This document shows, piece after piece, positions 1-9,169 of a stretch of DNA of 62,389 nucleotides; within the stretch, counting starts at the first letter, position 1, and every line of letters starts with the position of its first letter. The notes under the pieces were generated by a model. It was not told the origin of the DNA. It ran no database searches and saw nothing but the letters and a program-made list of their open reading frames with translations. The stretch is taken from positions 1 to 62,389 of the forward strand of contig JAEKLF010000047.1 of NCBI GenBank assembly GCA_019509985.1, in the 5' to 3' direction. The position numbers were made by a program, and so were the translations under genes. Source of the DNA: Burkholderiales bacterium (lineage in GTDB: Bacteria > Pseudomonadota > Gammaproteobacteria > Burkholderiales > Burkholderiaceae_C).

Positions 1-185
1 CCGCGCCGGTGGTCGGCTTTGCCGACCTGGGCATGGAAGCCATCTACGAGTTCGACGTGGTCGACATGCCCGTCACCGTGGCCGTGGACGCGGTCGGCAC
101 CAGCGCCCACATCACCGGCCCGGCGGACTGGAAGGCACGCATCGCCAGCGGCAAGGCTGTGGCGATCCCGGTCGCCGCGGGCTGA
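1..185 (+). CDS. Fumarate hydratase class I, C-terminal end (partial)
   Basis: Open reading frame entering from the left edge and ending with TGA at 183-185; 60 residues are visible. The segment LGMEAIYEFDVVDMPVTVAV followed by a GTSAHITGP-like stretch matches the C-terminal swivelling (beta-type) domain of [4Fe-4S] class I fumarases, where the LGMEA-Y/W-E motif is characteristic. The enzyme interconverts fumarate and malate in the TCA cycle. The cluster-binding cysteines and catalytic part lie outside the window. The assignment rests on the tail only; L(+)-tartrate dehydratase shares this domain and is the main alternative. Confidence 0.65.
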   Translation, partial: APVVGFADLGMEAIYEFDVVDMPVTVAVDAVGTSAHITGPADWKARIASGKAVAIPVAAG

Positions 186-191
186 GGCCTT

Positions 192-470
192 TCAGCGCTT
201 GGGCGCTGACGCACCCGGCGGTTGTGGCGGCCAGTCGCCCATGTCTTTGGGCCGGCAAGCCAGCGGCCGGCCCTCGGGCGCCCAGCAGCTGCCCTTCACC
301 GTGCTGCTCTCGTGCGTGAAGCTGCAGTCCGCACCGGCCTTGGCCGTCTTGCAGGCGGCCAGCGCCTCGGGCGGCGGGCCGCGATGCTCGCCGGGCGGTG
401 GGCCGCCCTGGGGTTGAGCCATCGCGCCAGTGGCGGCGAGCAACAGGCTGCAGAACAAGATAGGTTTCAT
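192..470 (-). CDS. Small secreted four-cysteine protein
   Basis: A 92-residue protein beginning MKPILFCSLLLAATGAMAQ, a clear Sec signal peptide with cleavage likely after AMA. The ATG at 470 is preferred over an upstream start at 539 because it has GGAG six bases upstream and puts the signal peptide at the N terminus. The mature part is Pro/Gly rich and then carries four cysteines (ACK, DCSF, GSCWAPEG, LACRPK), suggesting two disulfides in the periplasm or outside. Similar short proteins with a CSF...CW/FxPxG...LAC pattern are common in Burkholderiales, but no function is known to me. It converges on the fumarase gene with a 6-bp gap. Confidence 0.6.
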   Translation of the reverse strand: MKPILFCSLLLAATGAMAQPQGGPPPGEHRGPPPEALAACKTAKAGADCSFTHESSTVKGSCWAPEGRPLACRPKDMGDWPPQPPGASAPKR

Positions 471-550
471 GTCGGGCTCCGTGGGTATGACCGGCATCTT
501 GCCGGCGGACGGTGAACGGAATGTATGCATCGCCTCCACAATGCTTCACG

Positions 551-1009
551 ATGCTCGAAATCCGCCCCCTCCAACCCACCGACCGCGCCGCCTGGCAAGC
601 GCTCTGGGACGGCTACAACGCCTTCTACGGCCGCGCAAACGAGACCGCTCTGCCCGCCGCCGTCAGCGACACCACGTTTGCCCGTTTCCTGGACGCCGCC
701 GAGCCCATGCATGCCCTCGTCGCCGTGGACGAGCAAGGGCGTCTGCTCGGGCTGGTGCACTATCTCTTTCACCGCAGCACCAACCGCATCGAGCCGGTCT
801 GCTATCTGCAGGATCTGTTCACGACGCCGGAGTCCCGCGGCCGCGGCGTGGGCCAAGCGCTGATCGAGGCCGTCTACGTCGCCGCACAGGCCGCCGGCAC
901 CCGGCGCGTCTACTGGCATACCCAGCATGGCAACGCCACGGCGCGTGCCCTCTACGACCGCATCGCCAAGCACCTGGGCTTCATCGTCTATTCGCACGAC
1001 GTCGCCTGA
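551..1009 (+). CDS. GNAT family N-acetyltransferase
   Basis: 152 residues from the ATG at 551 (MLEIRPLQPTDRAAW); an in-frame ATG at 512 would add 13 atypical residues. The fold signature is complete: an N-terminal IRPxxPxDRxxW strand/helix, a central LFTTPESRGRGVGQALI stretch that is the acetyl-CoA pyrophosphate-binding motif A (RGRGVG), and a C-terminal ARALYDRIAKHLGFIVY motif B. It would transfer an acetyl group from acetyl-CoA to an unknown amine. It is 39 bp upstream of a secreted esterase gene in the same direction, with no evident functional link. Confidence 0.8.
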   Translation: MLEIRPLQPTDRAAWQALWDGYNAFYGRANETALPAAVSDTTFARFLDAAEPMHALVAVDEQGRLLGLVHYLFHRSTNRIEPVCYLQDLFTTPESRGRGVGQALIEAVYVAAQAAGTRRVYWHTQHGNATARALYDRIAKHLGFIVYSHDVA

Positions 1010-1048
1010 CCCAGATCTCTCCCCCGACCGTCACACGAGGACCGCCGC

Positions 1049-1903
1049 GTGCGCCTGTTTCCTGCCGCCACCCTCCTGCTGCTGTATGCCCTGTCGCCGC
1101 TCGCCAGCGCCCAGGCTCCAGCAGCCGCCTGCACCACCACCCCAGTCGCCGGCGAGCTGCGCGGGCTGACGTCCGGTGGCCAGAAACGCAGCTACCGGCT
1201 CTTCGTGCCTGCAGCTGTCGCGGGCCGGGAGCGCCTGCCGCTGGTCCTGGACCTGCACGGCACCGGTGGCAATACCAGCGGCCGCTCGAAGGAGAGCGGC
1301 TTCGAGGCGCTGGCGGCCCGCGAGGGCTTCGCCGTCGCCACGCTGCAGGCGCAGGACTCGCGCTGGAACGTGCCGGTCGCGAGCACCCGCGCGGACGACG
1401 TGCAATACGTGTCCGACGTGCTCGATGACGTCGCCGCCCGCAGTTGCATCGACCCGGCGCGCGTCTACGCCACCGGCTTCTCCGGCGGCGGGCGCATGTC
1501 GTCGCTGCTGGGTTGCCGCCTCAACGGCCGCATCGCCGCGATCGCGCCGGTCGGCGGCCTGCGCTGGTTCGGCCCCTGTCCAGGTCGCGCGGTGCCCGTG
1601 CTCACCGTGCATGGCCTGGCCGACCCGACCAATCCCTACGAAGGCCATGCCGACCGCGGCGGCGAGTGGGTCGAGAGCGTGCCGGAGGCCCTGGCCGGCT
1701 GGGCGTCGCACAACCGCTGCCAGCCGAAGCTGACGCAGGACAAGCAGGCCGGGCCGCTCCAGACCCTGCGCTACGCGGCCTGCGAGGGCGGCGCCGAGGT
1801 CAAGCTTCTGCGCGTCGACGGCATGGGCCACCTCTGGCCCCACGCCGAGATCGACGCGACCGAGGCGGCCTGGCAGTTCTTCAAGACCCACCCGATGCGC
1901 TAG
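1049..1903 (+). CDS. Secreted LpqC/PHB-depolymerase-type esterase
   Basis: 284 residues from a GTG start preceded by a weak AGGA. The N terminus (MRLFPAATLLLLYALSPLASAQA) is a signal peptide, so the enzyme acts in the periplasm or outside. LVLDLHGTGGN near residue 66 is the oxyanion-hole loop and GFSGGGRM (nucleophile S145) the elbow of the alpha/beta-hydrolase fold typical of COG3509 esterases and feruloyl/PHB depolymerases; H near GMGHLWP is the likely catalytic histidine. Six or more cysteines suggest disulfides. Substrate could be a feruloyl or acetyl ester or a short polyester; the sequence does not decide. Confidence 0.75.
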   Translation: MRLFPAATLLLLYALSPLASAQAPAAACTTTPVAGELRGLTSGGQKRSYRLFVPAAVAGRERLPLVLDLHGTGGNTSGRSKESGFEALAAREGFAVATLQAQDSRWNVPVASTRADDVQYVSDVLDDVAARSCIDPARVYATGFSGGGRMSSLLGCRLNGRIAAIAPVGGLRWFGPCPGRAVPVLTVHGLADPTNPYEGHADRGGEWVESVPEALAGWASHNRCQPKLTQDKQAGPLQTLRYAACEGGAEVKLLRVDGMGHLWPHAEIDATEAAWQFFKTHPMR

Positions 1904-1925
1904 GCTGATGAACAAGGAGACACGC

Positions 1926-2939
1926 ATGCCCAACATCCGCGCCTACGCCGCCCACGCCGCAGGCGGCCCGCTGCAGCGCTTCGACTTCGACCCCGGCCCG
2001 CTGGGCGACGAGGACGTCGAGATCACCGTCGAGCACTGTGGCATCTGCCACTCCGACCTGGCCATGATCGACAGCGAGTGGTTCCCGGCCAGCTACCCCC
2101 TCGTGCCCGGCCACGAAGTCGTCGGCCGCATCACGGCGCTGGGCCCGCGTGCCAAAGGGCGGCAGCTCGGCCAGCGCGTCGGCGTGGGTTGGCACACAGG
2201 CAGCTGCACGCACTGCAATTTCTGCATCGGCGGCGAGCAGCACCTGTGCGCCCAGCGCCAGCCGACGCTGATCGGCCGGTACGGCGGCTTCGCCGACAGG
2301 TTGCGCTCGCACTGGAGCTGGGCCATCCCGCTGCCGGACGGCCTGGATCCGGCAGCGACCGGCCCGCTGATGTGCGGCGGCGGCACGGTCTTCCTGCCCT
2401 TCGTGCTGCACGCCGTTCGGCCGACTGACCGCGTCGGCGTGGTCGGCATCGGCGGCCTGGGGCACATCGCCGTCAAGTTCGCACGCGCCTGGGGCTGCGA
2501 GGTCACGGCCTTCACGTCCTCACCGTCCAAGCGCGAAGAAGCGCTGGCGCTGGGCGCGCACAAGACGCTGTCCAGCGTCGACAAGGCCGAGCTCAAGGCC
2601 GCCGCCGGCAGCCTGGACTTCCTGCTCATCACCGTCGGCGCCGCGCTGAACTGGGACGCCCTGCTGGGCACGCTGGCGCCCAAGGGCCGCATGCATCTGG
2701 TGGGCGTCGTCACCGACGCGCTGAGCCTGAAGAGCGGCGGCCTGCTGAGCTGGCAGAAAAGCCTCTCGGCCTCGCCCACGCCGCCGCCCTCCGTGCTGAA
2801 GACGATGCTGGACTTCTCGGCCCGTCACCAGATCCTGCCGCAGGTCGAGCGCTTCCCGATGAGCCGCGTCAACGACGCGCTGGACCACCTGCGCAGCGGC
2901 AAGGCGCGCTACCGCGTCGTGCTGGACGCGGATTTCTGA
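1926..2939 (+). CDS. Zinc-dependent alcohol dehydrogenase, CAD/YahK type
   Basis: 337 residues from the ATG at 1926, chosen over the ATG at 1908 because AAGGAG lies about seven bases before it. Medium-chain dehydrogenase: catalytic zinc ligands C38, H63/E64 and C150, structural zinc cysteines C94, C97, C100 and C108, and the NAD(P) motif GIGGLG at 174-179. The GHEVVG and CGICHSDLA motifs place it among cinnamyl-alcohol/aldehyde reductases (YahK, Ahr, YjgB), which reduce diverse aldehydes with NADPH. The gene begins 22 bp after the esterase stop, so the two may be co-transcribed. It converges with the next gene, 3 bp apart. Confidence 0.9.
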   Translation: MPNIRAYAAHAAGGPLQRFDFDPGPLGDEDVEITVEHCGICHSDLAMIDSEWFPASYPLVPGHEVVGRITALGPRAKGRQLGQRVGVGWHTGSCTHCNFCIGGEQHLCAQRQPTLIGRYGGFADRLRSHWSWAIPLPDGLDPAATGPLMCGGGTVFLPFVLHAVRPTDRVGVVGIGGLGHIAVKFARAWGCEVTAFTSSPSKREEALALGAHKTLSSVDKAELKAAAGSLDFLLITVGAALNWDALLGTLAPKGRMHLVGVVTDALSLKSGGLLSWQKSLSASPTPPPSVLKTMLDFSARHQILPQVERFPMSRVNDALDHLRSGKARYRVVLDADF

Positions 2940-2942
2940 GCG

Positions 2943-4826
2943 CTATTTGTAGAGCACCTGCTGGCGCAGGTCGTTCAGCAGCGGCTGCAGGGCTTCGCGA
3001 TAGGCGGCGTTCACCTCCGCCGAGCAGATGTTGGCGGGCATGCGGTCGCTGACCAAGCGCTTGACGTGCAGCACGTGGCCTTCGAGCTTGTAGCTGCTCT
3101 CGTAGCTCACCAGCGGGCCGTTGACCGCGATGCCCTCGGGCACCGACAGCACCTGCATGTTGTCGGGCAGCGTGATCTCGTATTCCTCCTCGCTGTGGGA
3201 TGAGAAGCACAGCGTCTCGTGGTCCGGCGCGGGCCCCAGCGCGCCTTGCGCATAGGCCGGCACCGGCGCGGCGCTGAAGAGGAAGGGGCCGACGCCGAAG
3301 GCACCCGCCGTACCCATGCGCAGCAGCGGCTGGCTCTGGAACTTCGCCTCGTAGCTGAACTCGTCGCTGCGCTGCTGCAGGTCGGAGGTCTTGAGCAGTT
3401 GGCCGTCGGCCGGCACGCGCGAGCCCTCGAAGTGGCGCTTCACGACCGTCTCGAGCTGGTCCTTGTTCAGGCCCTTGAGCGCCAGCCGCATCTGCTGGCC
3501 GAAGCGGCCCTCGGCCCGCAAGTTGACCTCGCCCTGGAAGGAACCATCCGCCCCGATGCGGTAGGCCGCTTGCAGGCGCTGGCTGGCGCGGCCGTCGTCG
3601 TGCGGCGTGCGTGCGGGCACCTCGTCGGACGCGGCGAGCACCGGCTTGTCCTGTACCAGGACGGGCAGGTCGCCGAACAGCGTGTCGGCGCTTGTCGAAT
3701 CCAGAAAGAGCTTCTGCGAGGGCACGTAATTGATGACGTGGTTGACCATGCTGACCACCGGCACCGTCGGCAGCCGGAACTGCGAGCCCGCGTTGACCAG
3801 CACCTGGTGGCTGGCGATGCCCTTGGCCTGCAGCAGGGCCTGCAGCAGCGTCGCGTGGTCTTTGCAGTCGCCCATGCGGTTGTCGAGCACGACGACAAGA
3901 TCGCGCGGCACGACGGCGCCGATGCCCACGCAGTTGCCGGCATAGCTGATCTCGCGGGCCACCCAGTCGTAGATCGCCTGGGTCTGGGCGCGCGGCTCGG
4001 CGACGCCTTGGGTGATCTGATCGGCCAGCGCCTGGATGCGCGGCGTGACGGTCGCCTTGGGTGCGGCGCGCTCGACGTAGCGCTGCACGATCTCGCGCTG
4101 GCTCTCGAAGCTGGAAACGGCGTAGCCCGGCTCGTCGCGGTAGTCGTAGACCGTGTAGTCGCTGCGTTCGCTGAGCACGGGCTTGGGGTTGGCGAAGGTC
4201 CAGCTCAGCAACTGGCGCTTGCCGACGACCTTCTTCGAGAACTCCATCTCGCGGGTCTCATGCTGCAGCGCCATGCCGGCCGGCGCGTCCAGCGTGATGC
4301 TGACGTGGTCGTATGCGTATTGGCGATTGAAGCTGTCCTCGCGCGAGAACTTGCCCGGAAAGAGCGGCTGCTTCGTGACGATGCGGTAGCTCAGCTCGAC
4401 CGCGTCGCCGGCCTGCACGTCAGGAAAGACGATGGTGGTCTCGTTCCAGTCCGAGAACAGCGCCGCCGCACCCTTGCGGCCCGAGGCCGTGCGCAGCTGG
4501 TAGTTGCCCTTGGGCACCTTGATGCGGCGACCATCGGCCTTGCGCGTCAGGGCGTCAAGCAGCTCCAGCTTCTGCGCGCTGGCGCTGTAGCTCAGCGTGT
4601 GGCTGCGGATGGCATCGACGGCCTCCGCCTTCAACACGCGGGTGATGCTGTGGTAGGTGCCGACCTCGCTGCCGTCCTCGGCGATGACGTGCTGCTCGGT
4701 GTGCAGCTCCACGCGGGCCGGCAGGTCGGTCGCCTCGCGCGGCGGCTTGGCGGCAAGGCTCGGCGCGCACGCCAGCAAGGCCACGGCCAAGCCGGCCGCT
4801 GCTTTCACGATCCACTGTTGTTTCAT
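2943..4826 (-). CDS. DUF3857 and transglutaminase-like domain protein
   Basis: 627 residues from the ATG at 4826, which has AGGGAGGG upstream and opens a signal peptide (MKQQWIVKAAAGLAVALLACAPSLAAK). Residues about 30-260 form the DUF3857 beta-sandwich (HTEQHVIAEDGSEVGTYHS); the transglutaminase core follows with Cys in RMGDCKDHATLLQALL and the downstream His/Asp region (VINYVP, FLDSTSAD). The GDCKDHA motif is the family hallmark. The protein is predicted to be periplasmic; substrates of such proteins are unknown. It lies 20 bp downstream of an MscS-type channel gene in the same direction, so an envelope role is plausible. Confidence 0.85.
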   Translation of the reverse strand: MKQQWIVKAAAGLAVALLACAPSLAAKPPREATDLPARVELHTEQHVIAEDGSEVGTYHSITRVLKAEAVDAIRSHTLSYSASAQKLELLDALTRKADGRRIKVPKGNYQLRTASGRKGAAALFSDWNETTIVFPDVQAGDAVELSYRIVTKQPLFPGKFSREDSFNRQYAYDHVSITLDAPAGMALQHETREMEFSKKVVGKRQLLSWTFANPKPVLSERSDYTVYDYRDEPGYAVSSFESQREIVQRYVERAAPKATVTPRIQALADQITQGVAEPRAQTQAIYDWVAREISYAGNCVGIGAVVPRDLVVVLDNRMGDCKDHATLLQALLQAKGIASHQVLVNAGSQFRLPTVPVVSMVNHVINYVPSQKLFLDSTSADTLFGDLPVLVQDKPVLAASDEVPARTPHDDGRASQRLQAAYRIGADGSFQGEVNLRAEGRFGQQMRLALKGLNKDQLETVVKRHFEGSRVPADGQLLKTSDLQQRSDEFSYEAKFQSQPLLRMGTAGAFGVGPFLFSAAPVPAYAQGALGPAPDHETLCFSSHSEEEYEITLPDNMQVLSVPEGIAVNGPLVSYESSYKLEGHVLHVKRLVSDRMPANICSAEVNAAYREALQPLLNDLRQQVLYK

Positions 4827-4846
4827 GAGACCCTCCCTGGTCTTCT

Positions 4847-6154
4847 TTACTGGACGGCCGGATTCTCCGGGGAACCGGACGCCGACTTCGGCGGATGCTG
4901 CACCTGCTGCGGATAAGGAATGTCCACCCCCAGGCGTTTGAGCGTGCGCCAGATTGCCAGGTTCACGTCCGAGCGCACGCCGCCGCTGCCGTTCTCCGGG
5001 TCCATGATCCAGAAGTAGACCGTCAGCTCCAGGCCGTTGTCGGCGAAGCGGCTGAGTTGCACGGACGGCCCCGGGTCGCTCAGCACGCGCGGCACCGCGA
5101 CGAGCTCCTCGGCCAGCGACTTCATCACGCTGTCCACATCGCAGTCGTAGTCGACCTGCACGAGGGTGGACAGCAGCACGCGCGGGTCGCCCAGCGACGA
5201 GTTCTCCACGCGCTGCGTGATCAGGATCTCGTTGGGGACGATGGCCTCCTTGCCACCCAGCGAGCGGATCACCGTGTAGCGCGTCTTGATGTCGGTGACA
5301 CGGCCCTCGAAGCCGTCCACCTTGACCATGTCGCCGATGCGCAGCGACCGCTCGGCCAGGATGACGAAGCCGCTGACGTAGTTGGCCGCCAGCTTTTGCA
5401 GGCCGAAGCCCAGGCCCACGCCCAGCGCGCCGCCCAGCACGCCGAGCGCCGTCAGGTCGATGCCCGCGGCCGACAGCGCGAACAGCAGGCCGATGAACAG
5501 CAGCAGCGCGCGGATCGCGTTGGCGGCGATCTTGCGCATTGACAGGTCCAGCGATTCGCGGCGCAGCAGCTGGGCCTCGATGGCCGACGAGATCCACAAG
5601 GCCACCACGAGCACCAGCGCCGCCGTGGAGCCTCCCTCGATCAGGTTGCGCAGCGTCAGGTGGACGTTGCCGAACTTCCAGCCGATGTCGTCCAACTCGT
5701 CCATGATGACCGGCAAGAGCCCGGTCACCCACAGCACCGCAACGATCCAGACCAGCCAGGAGCCGAGCCGCTCCAGGGCCTTGATCCCCATCGAGTTGGG
5801 CCAGGCGGCGGCCAGCACGCGGGCAATGAGCCGGATCACCGCCAGCGACACCAGCAGCGGCAGCGCCAACTTGAAAAGGGCCGGCGCCACGCCCAGCGCC
5901 GGCAGCAGCCGCCGCGCACTGAAGGCCAGCGCCAGCGCCAGCAACGGAAACAGCGCGCCGTCGATGACGCGGTCGCCGAACAGCACCGAGCGTGGGCGGC
6001 GCAGCGTCGTGCGGCCCAGCACCAGGCAGACGAGCGCGGCCAGCAGCAGGCAACCCAGCAGCAGCGCCCATTCACCAAAGGCGGCGGTGCTGAAGACGTG
6101 GCTCAGCAGGGCCTGCAGTTCGGTCAGGCTCAGAGGTTGATGCATGGTGTTCAT
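4847..6154 (-). CDS. MscS-family mechanosensitive ion channel
   Basis: 435 residues with about five to six transmembrane helices in the first 230 residues. The pore-lining TM3 is recognisable as GVLGGALGVGLGFGLQKLAANYVSG, Gly/Ala rich as in MscS, followed by FVILAERSLRIGDMVKVDG and the beta-domain motif VTDIKTRYTVIRSLGGKEAIVPN. The soluble C-terminal vestibule (VQVDYDCDVDSVM) is complete. The channel gates under membrane tension or serves as a solute conductance. It is longer than E. coli MscS (286) because of extra N-terminal helices, resembling YbdG/YnaI-type homologues. The transglutaminase-like gene follows 20 bp downstream. Confidence 0.9.
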   Translation of the reverse strand: MNTMHQPLSLTELQALLSHVFSTAAFGEWALLLGCLLLAALVCLVLGRTTLRRPRSVLFGDRVIDGALFPLLALALAFSARRLLPALGVAPALFKLALPLLVSLAVIRLIARVLAAAWPNSMGIKALERLGSWLVWIVAVLWVTGLLPVIMDELDDIGWKFGNVHLTLRNLIEGGSTAALVLVVALWISSAIEAQLLRRESLDLSMRKIAANAIRALLLFIGLLFALSAAGIDLTALGVLGGALGVGLGFGLQKLAANYVSGFVILAERSLRIGDMVKVDGFEGRVTDIKTRYTVIRSLGGKEAIVPNEILITQRVENSSLGDPRVLLSTLVQVDYDCDVDSVMKSLAEELVAVPRVLSDPGPSVQLSRFADNGLELTVYFWIMDPENGSGGVRSDVNLAIWRTLKRLGVDIPYPQQVQHPPKSASGSPENPAVQ

Positions 6155-6201
6155 ATCAGGCCACGGCGGCGTGTGTGCCGACCGATGGTCAGGCGAAAGC
6201 G

Positions 6202-7137
6202 TTACAGGTCAGCGAGAACTCGGAGATGGACGCCGACGCTGCGCGCCAGCGCGTGCAGGTTGTAGCCCCCCTCCAGGACCGACACGATACGGCCTTGCGC
6301 GTGACGCTCGGCCACGGCCTTGAGCTTGAGCGTGATCCATTCGTAGTCGGCCTCGACGAGGCCGAGCTGACCCAGCTCGTCGTCGCGGTGGGCGTCGAAG
6401 CCGGCCGACACGAAGATCATCTGCGGCTTGAAGCGTTCCAGCGCCGGCAGCCACATCGCCTCGACGATCTCGCGCACCTCGGGGCCGCGCGTGTAGGCCG
6501 GCAGCGGCACGTTGACCATGTTGGTGCCCTTGGGCACGGCGCCGCTGTACGGATAGAGCGGGTGCTGGAAGAGGCTGACCATCAGCACCCGCTCGTCGCC
6601 GGCAATGATGTCCTCGGTGCCGTTGCCGTGGTGGACGTCGAAATCCACGATGGCGACGCGCTGGAGGCCGCGCACGTCCAGCGCATGCCGCGCGGCAATG
6701 GCCACGTTGTTGAAGAAGCAAAAGCCCATGCTCTGGTCGCGCGTGGCGTGGTGGCCGGGCGGGCGCACCGAGCAGAAGGCGTTGTCGGCGCGACCGTCGA
6801 TGACGAGGTCGGTCGCCTGCACGGCCGCGCCGGCCGCATGCATCGCGGCGGCCCAGGTGTGGGCATTGGCCGACGTGTCAGGGTCGACAGCGCAGCGCTC
6901 ACCTTTCTCGGCGCAGTCGCGCAGCATCGCGCCGATCTCCGCGACGTAGCCATGCGTGTGGGCCAGCTCTACGTCCTTCAGGTCCACCGGACGGGCATCG
7001 AAATACTCCAGCGCCTGGCCCAGGCCCGAGGCGATCAGCCAGTCGTCGATGGCGGCCAGCCGTTCGGGGCATTCGGGATGACCTTCGCCCATGTCGTGGC
7101 GGCGGCATTCAGGTGGGTTGAAATAGGCGGTGGGCAT
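6202..7137 (-). CDS. Histone-deacetylase-like zinc amidohydrolase
   Basis: 311 residues from the ATG at 7137 (MPTAYFNPPECRRHDMGEGH). Class II HDAC/AcuC/HdaH family: GHPECPERL near the start, the His pair of RPPGHHA (H129, H130), DFDVHHGNGTED giving zinc ligands D167 and H169, and D248 in VSAGFDAH as third ligand. GGYNLHALA closes the active site. Bacterial members deacetylate acetylpolyamines, acetoin-pathway proteins or other acetyl amides; the substrate is not evident here. The start codon is only 34 bp from the divergent MoxR start, so the two genes share a very short control region. Confidence 0.9.
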   Translation of the reverse strand: MPTAYFNPPECRRHDMGEGHPECPERLAAIDDWLIASGLGQALEYFDARPVDLKDVELAHTHGYVAEIGAMLRDCAEKGERCAVDPDTSANAHTWAAAMHAAGAAVQATDLVIDGRADNAFCSVRPPGHHATRDQSMGFCFFNNVAIAARHALDVRGLQRVAIVDFDVHHGNGTEDIIAGDERVLMVSLFQHPLYPYSGAVPKGTNMVNVPLPAYTRGPEVREIVEAMWLPALERFKPQMIFVSAGFDAHRDDELGQLGLVEADYEWITLKLKAVAERHAQGRIVSVLEGGYNLHALARSVGVHLRVLADL

Positions 7138-7171
7138 GAACGAACGGCTGTCTCTTGCTATGGTCCAGCTC

Positions 7172-8106
<935 letters not shown>

Positions 8107-8110
<4 letters not shown>

Positions 8111-9084
8111 TTTCTGCCGCCCGCGCCCGCTGGCAGGCCTGGTGGCAAGCCCGCCAGCCGCCCGCCGACACGCACCTGACGACGCAGCGCAACGTCTACA
8201 TCGTGCCGACGCTGGCCGGCCTGGCCTTCTGCGGCACGCTCGGCGTGCTGCTGCTGGCCAGCATCAACGAGCAACTGAGCCTGGGTTATGCCCTTACCTT
8301 CGCGCTGACCGGCGCAGGCCTGGCATCCATGCACACGACGCACGCGAACCTGCGCGGCCTGCAGATGGACCTGAAGGCGCCCGAGGGCGTGCACAACGGC
8401 GACGAGTACGCGCTGGAGCTGCGCCTGCACAACACCGGCAGCGCCCGCTTCGGCATTGCCGTCAGCGCCCAGCTCGACAGCGGGCCGACCGAGCCGGCCT
8501 GGATCGACGTGCCGGCCCTGGGCCACGCGGTGCTCAAACTGCGCCTGCCGGCCCTGAAGCGCGGCCTGCGCGAGCTGCCCCGCCTGGTCGTCACGACGCG
8601 CTTCCCGCTCGGCTTCTTCCGCGCCTGGAGTTATTGGCGGCCAGCGAGCCGCGTCTGGGTCTACCCGCGCGCGGAGGACGTGCTGGCACCCTTCCCCGTG
8701 CAGGCCGAGGCCGGCGTCGGCGAAGCCGCGTCGATGCGCCTGGCCCAAACCGGCAGCGACTTCTCCGGCGTGCGCAGCTACCGCCGCGGTGATTCGATGA
8801 AGCAGATCCTGTGGCGCAAGTCCACGCTCGCGCTGGACCAGGGCACGCCGCTGTGGGTGCGCGAAACCGAGGCGCCGCTGGCCCAGGACCTGTGGCTGGA
8901 CTGGCGCGACACCCAGGGCCGCGACGTCGAGGCACGGCTGTCGCGCCTGACCGCCTGGGTGCTGGCCGCCGAGCGCCTGAGCCAACCCTACGGCCTGCGC
9001 CTGCCCGGCCGGGAGACGGAGCCGAACCTGGGCGCCGCGCATCGGCAAAGCTGCCTGGAGCAGTTGGCGGGGTTCAACGCATGA
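8107..9084 (+). CDS. DUF58 domain protein, MoxR partner
   Basis: 325 residues from the GTG at 8107, which overlaps the MoxR stop in GTGA. Two hydrophobic helices near residues 30-70 anchor it in the membrane (IVPTLAGLAFCGTLGVLLLA). The central DUF58 signature is seen in DFSGVRSYRRGDSMKQILWR at about 215-235 with the following K-S-T. DUF58 proteins carry a VWA-like domain and are found with MoxR and TgpA-type transglutaminases. The next gene starts 85 bp downstream behind a short inverted repeat, so all three probably form one operon. Confidence 0.88.
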
Positions 9085-9130
9085 AGCGGGCCGAGCGCCG
9101 GGCCGCTCCAGGCCGGCACGCCAGCCCCTT

Positions 9131-9166
9131 GGGGGATCGTTCGAGGTACTCATCGAACGGGGAGCT
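9131..9166. repeat. Short stem-loop element in front of tgpA
   Basis: In the 85-bp gap between the DUF58 and TgpA genes, CGTTCGA (9138-9144) and TCGAACG (9153-9159) form a perfect 7-bp inverted repeat with an 8-nt loop, framed by CCCCTTGGGGG on the left and GGGGAGC on the right. The right flank also supplies the ribosome-binding GGAG for the ATG at 9170. The CCTTGGGGG-stem-GGGAGC layout recalls dispersed intergenic repeats common in Burkholderiales. Only this copy is obvious in the window. Confidence 0.5.
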
Positions 9167-9169
9167 CCA

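Noticed and set aside
3219..4916. 565-residue plus-strand ORF
   Set aside because: Antisense shadow of the transglutaminase-like gene, Arg/His/Val/Leu rich with no family match.
2943..6071. Apparent 1042-residue minus-strand ORF
   Set aside because: Its first 415 residues are an out-of-frame shadow of the MscS gene; the real gene starts at 4826.
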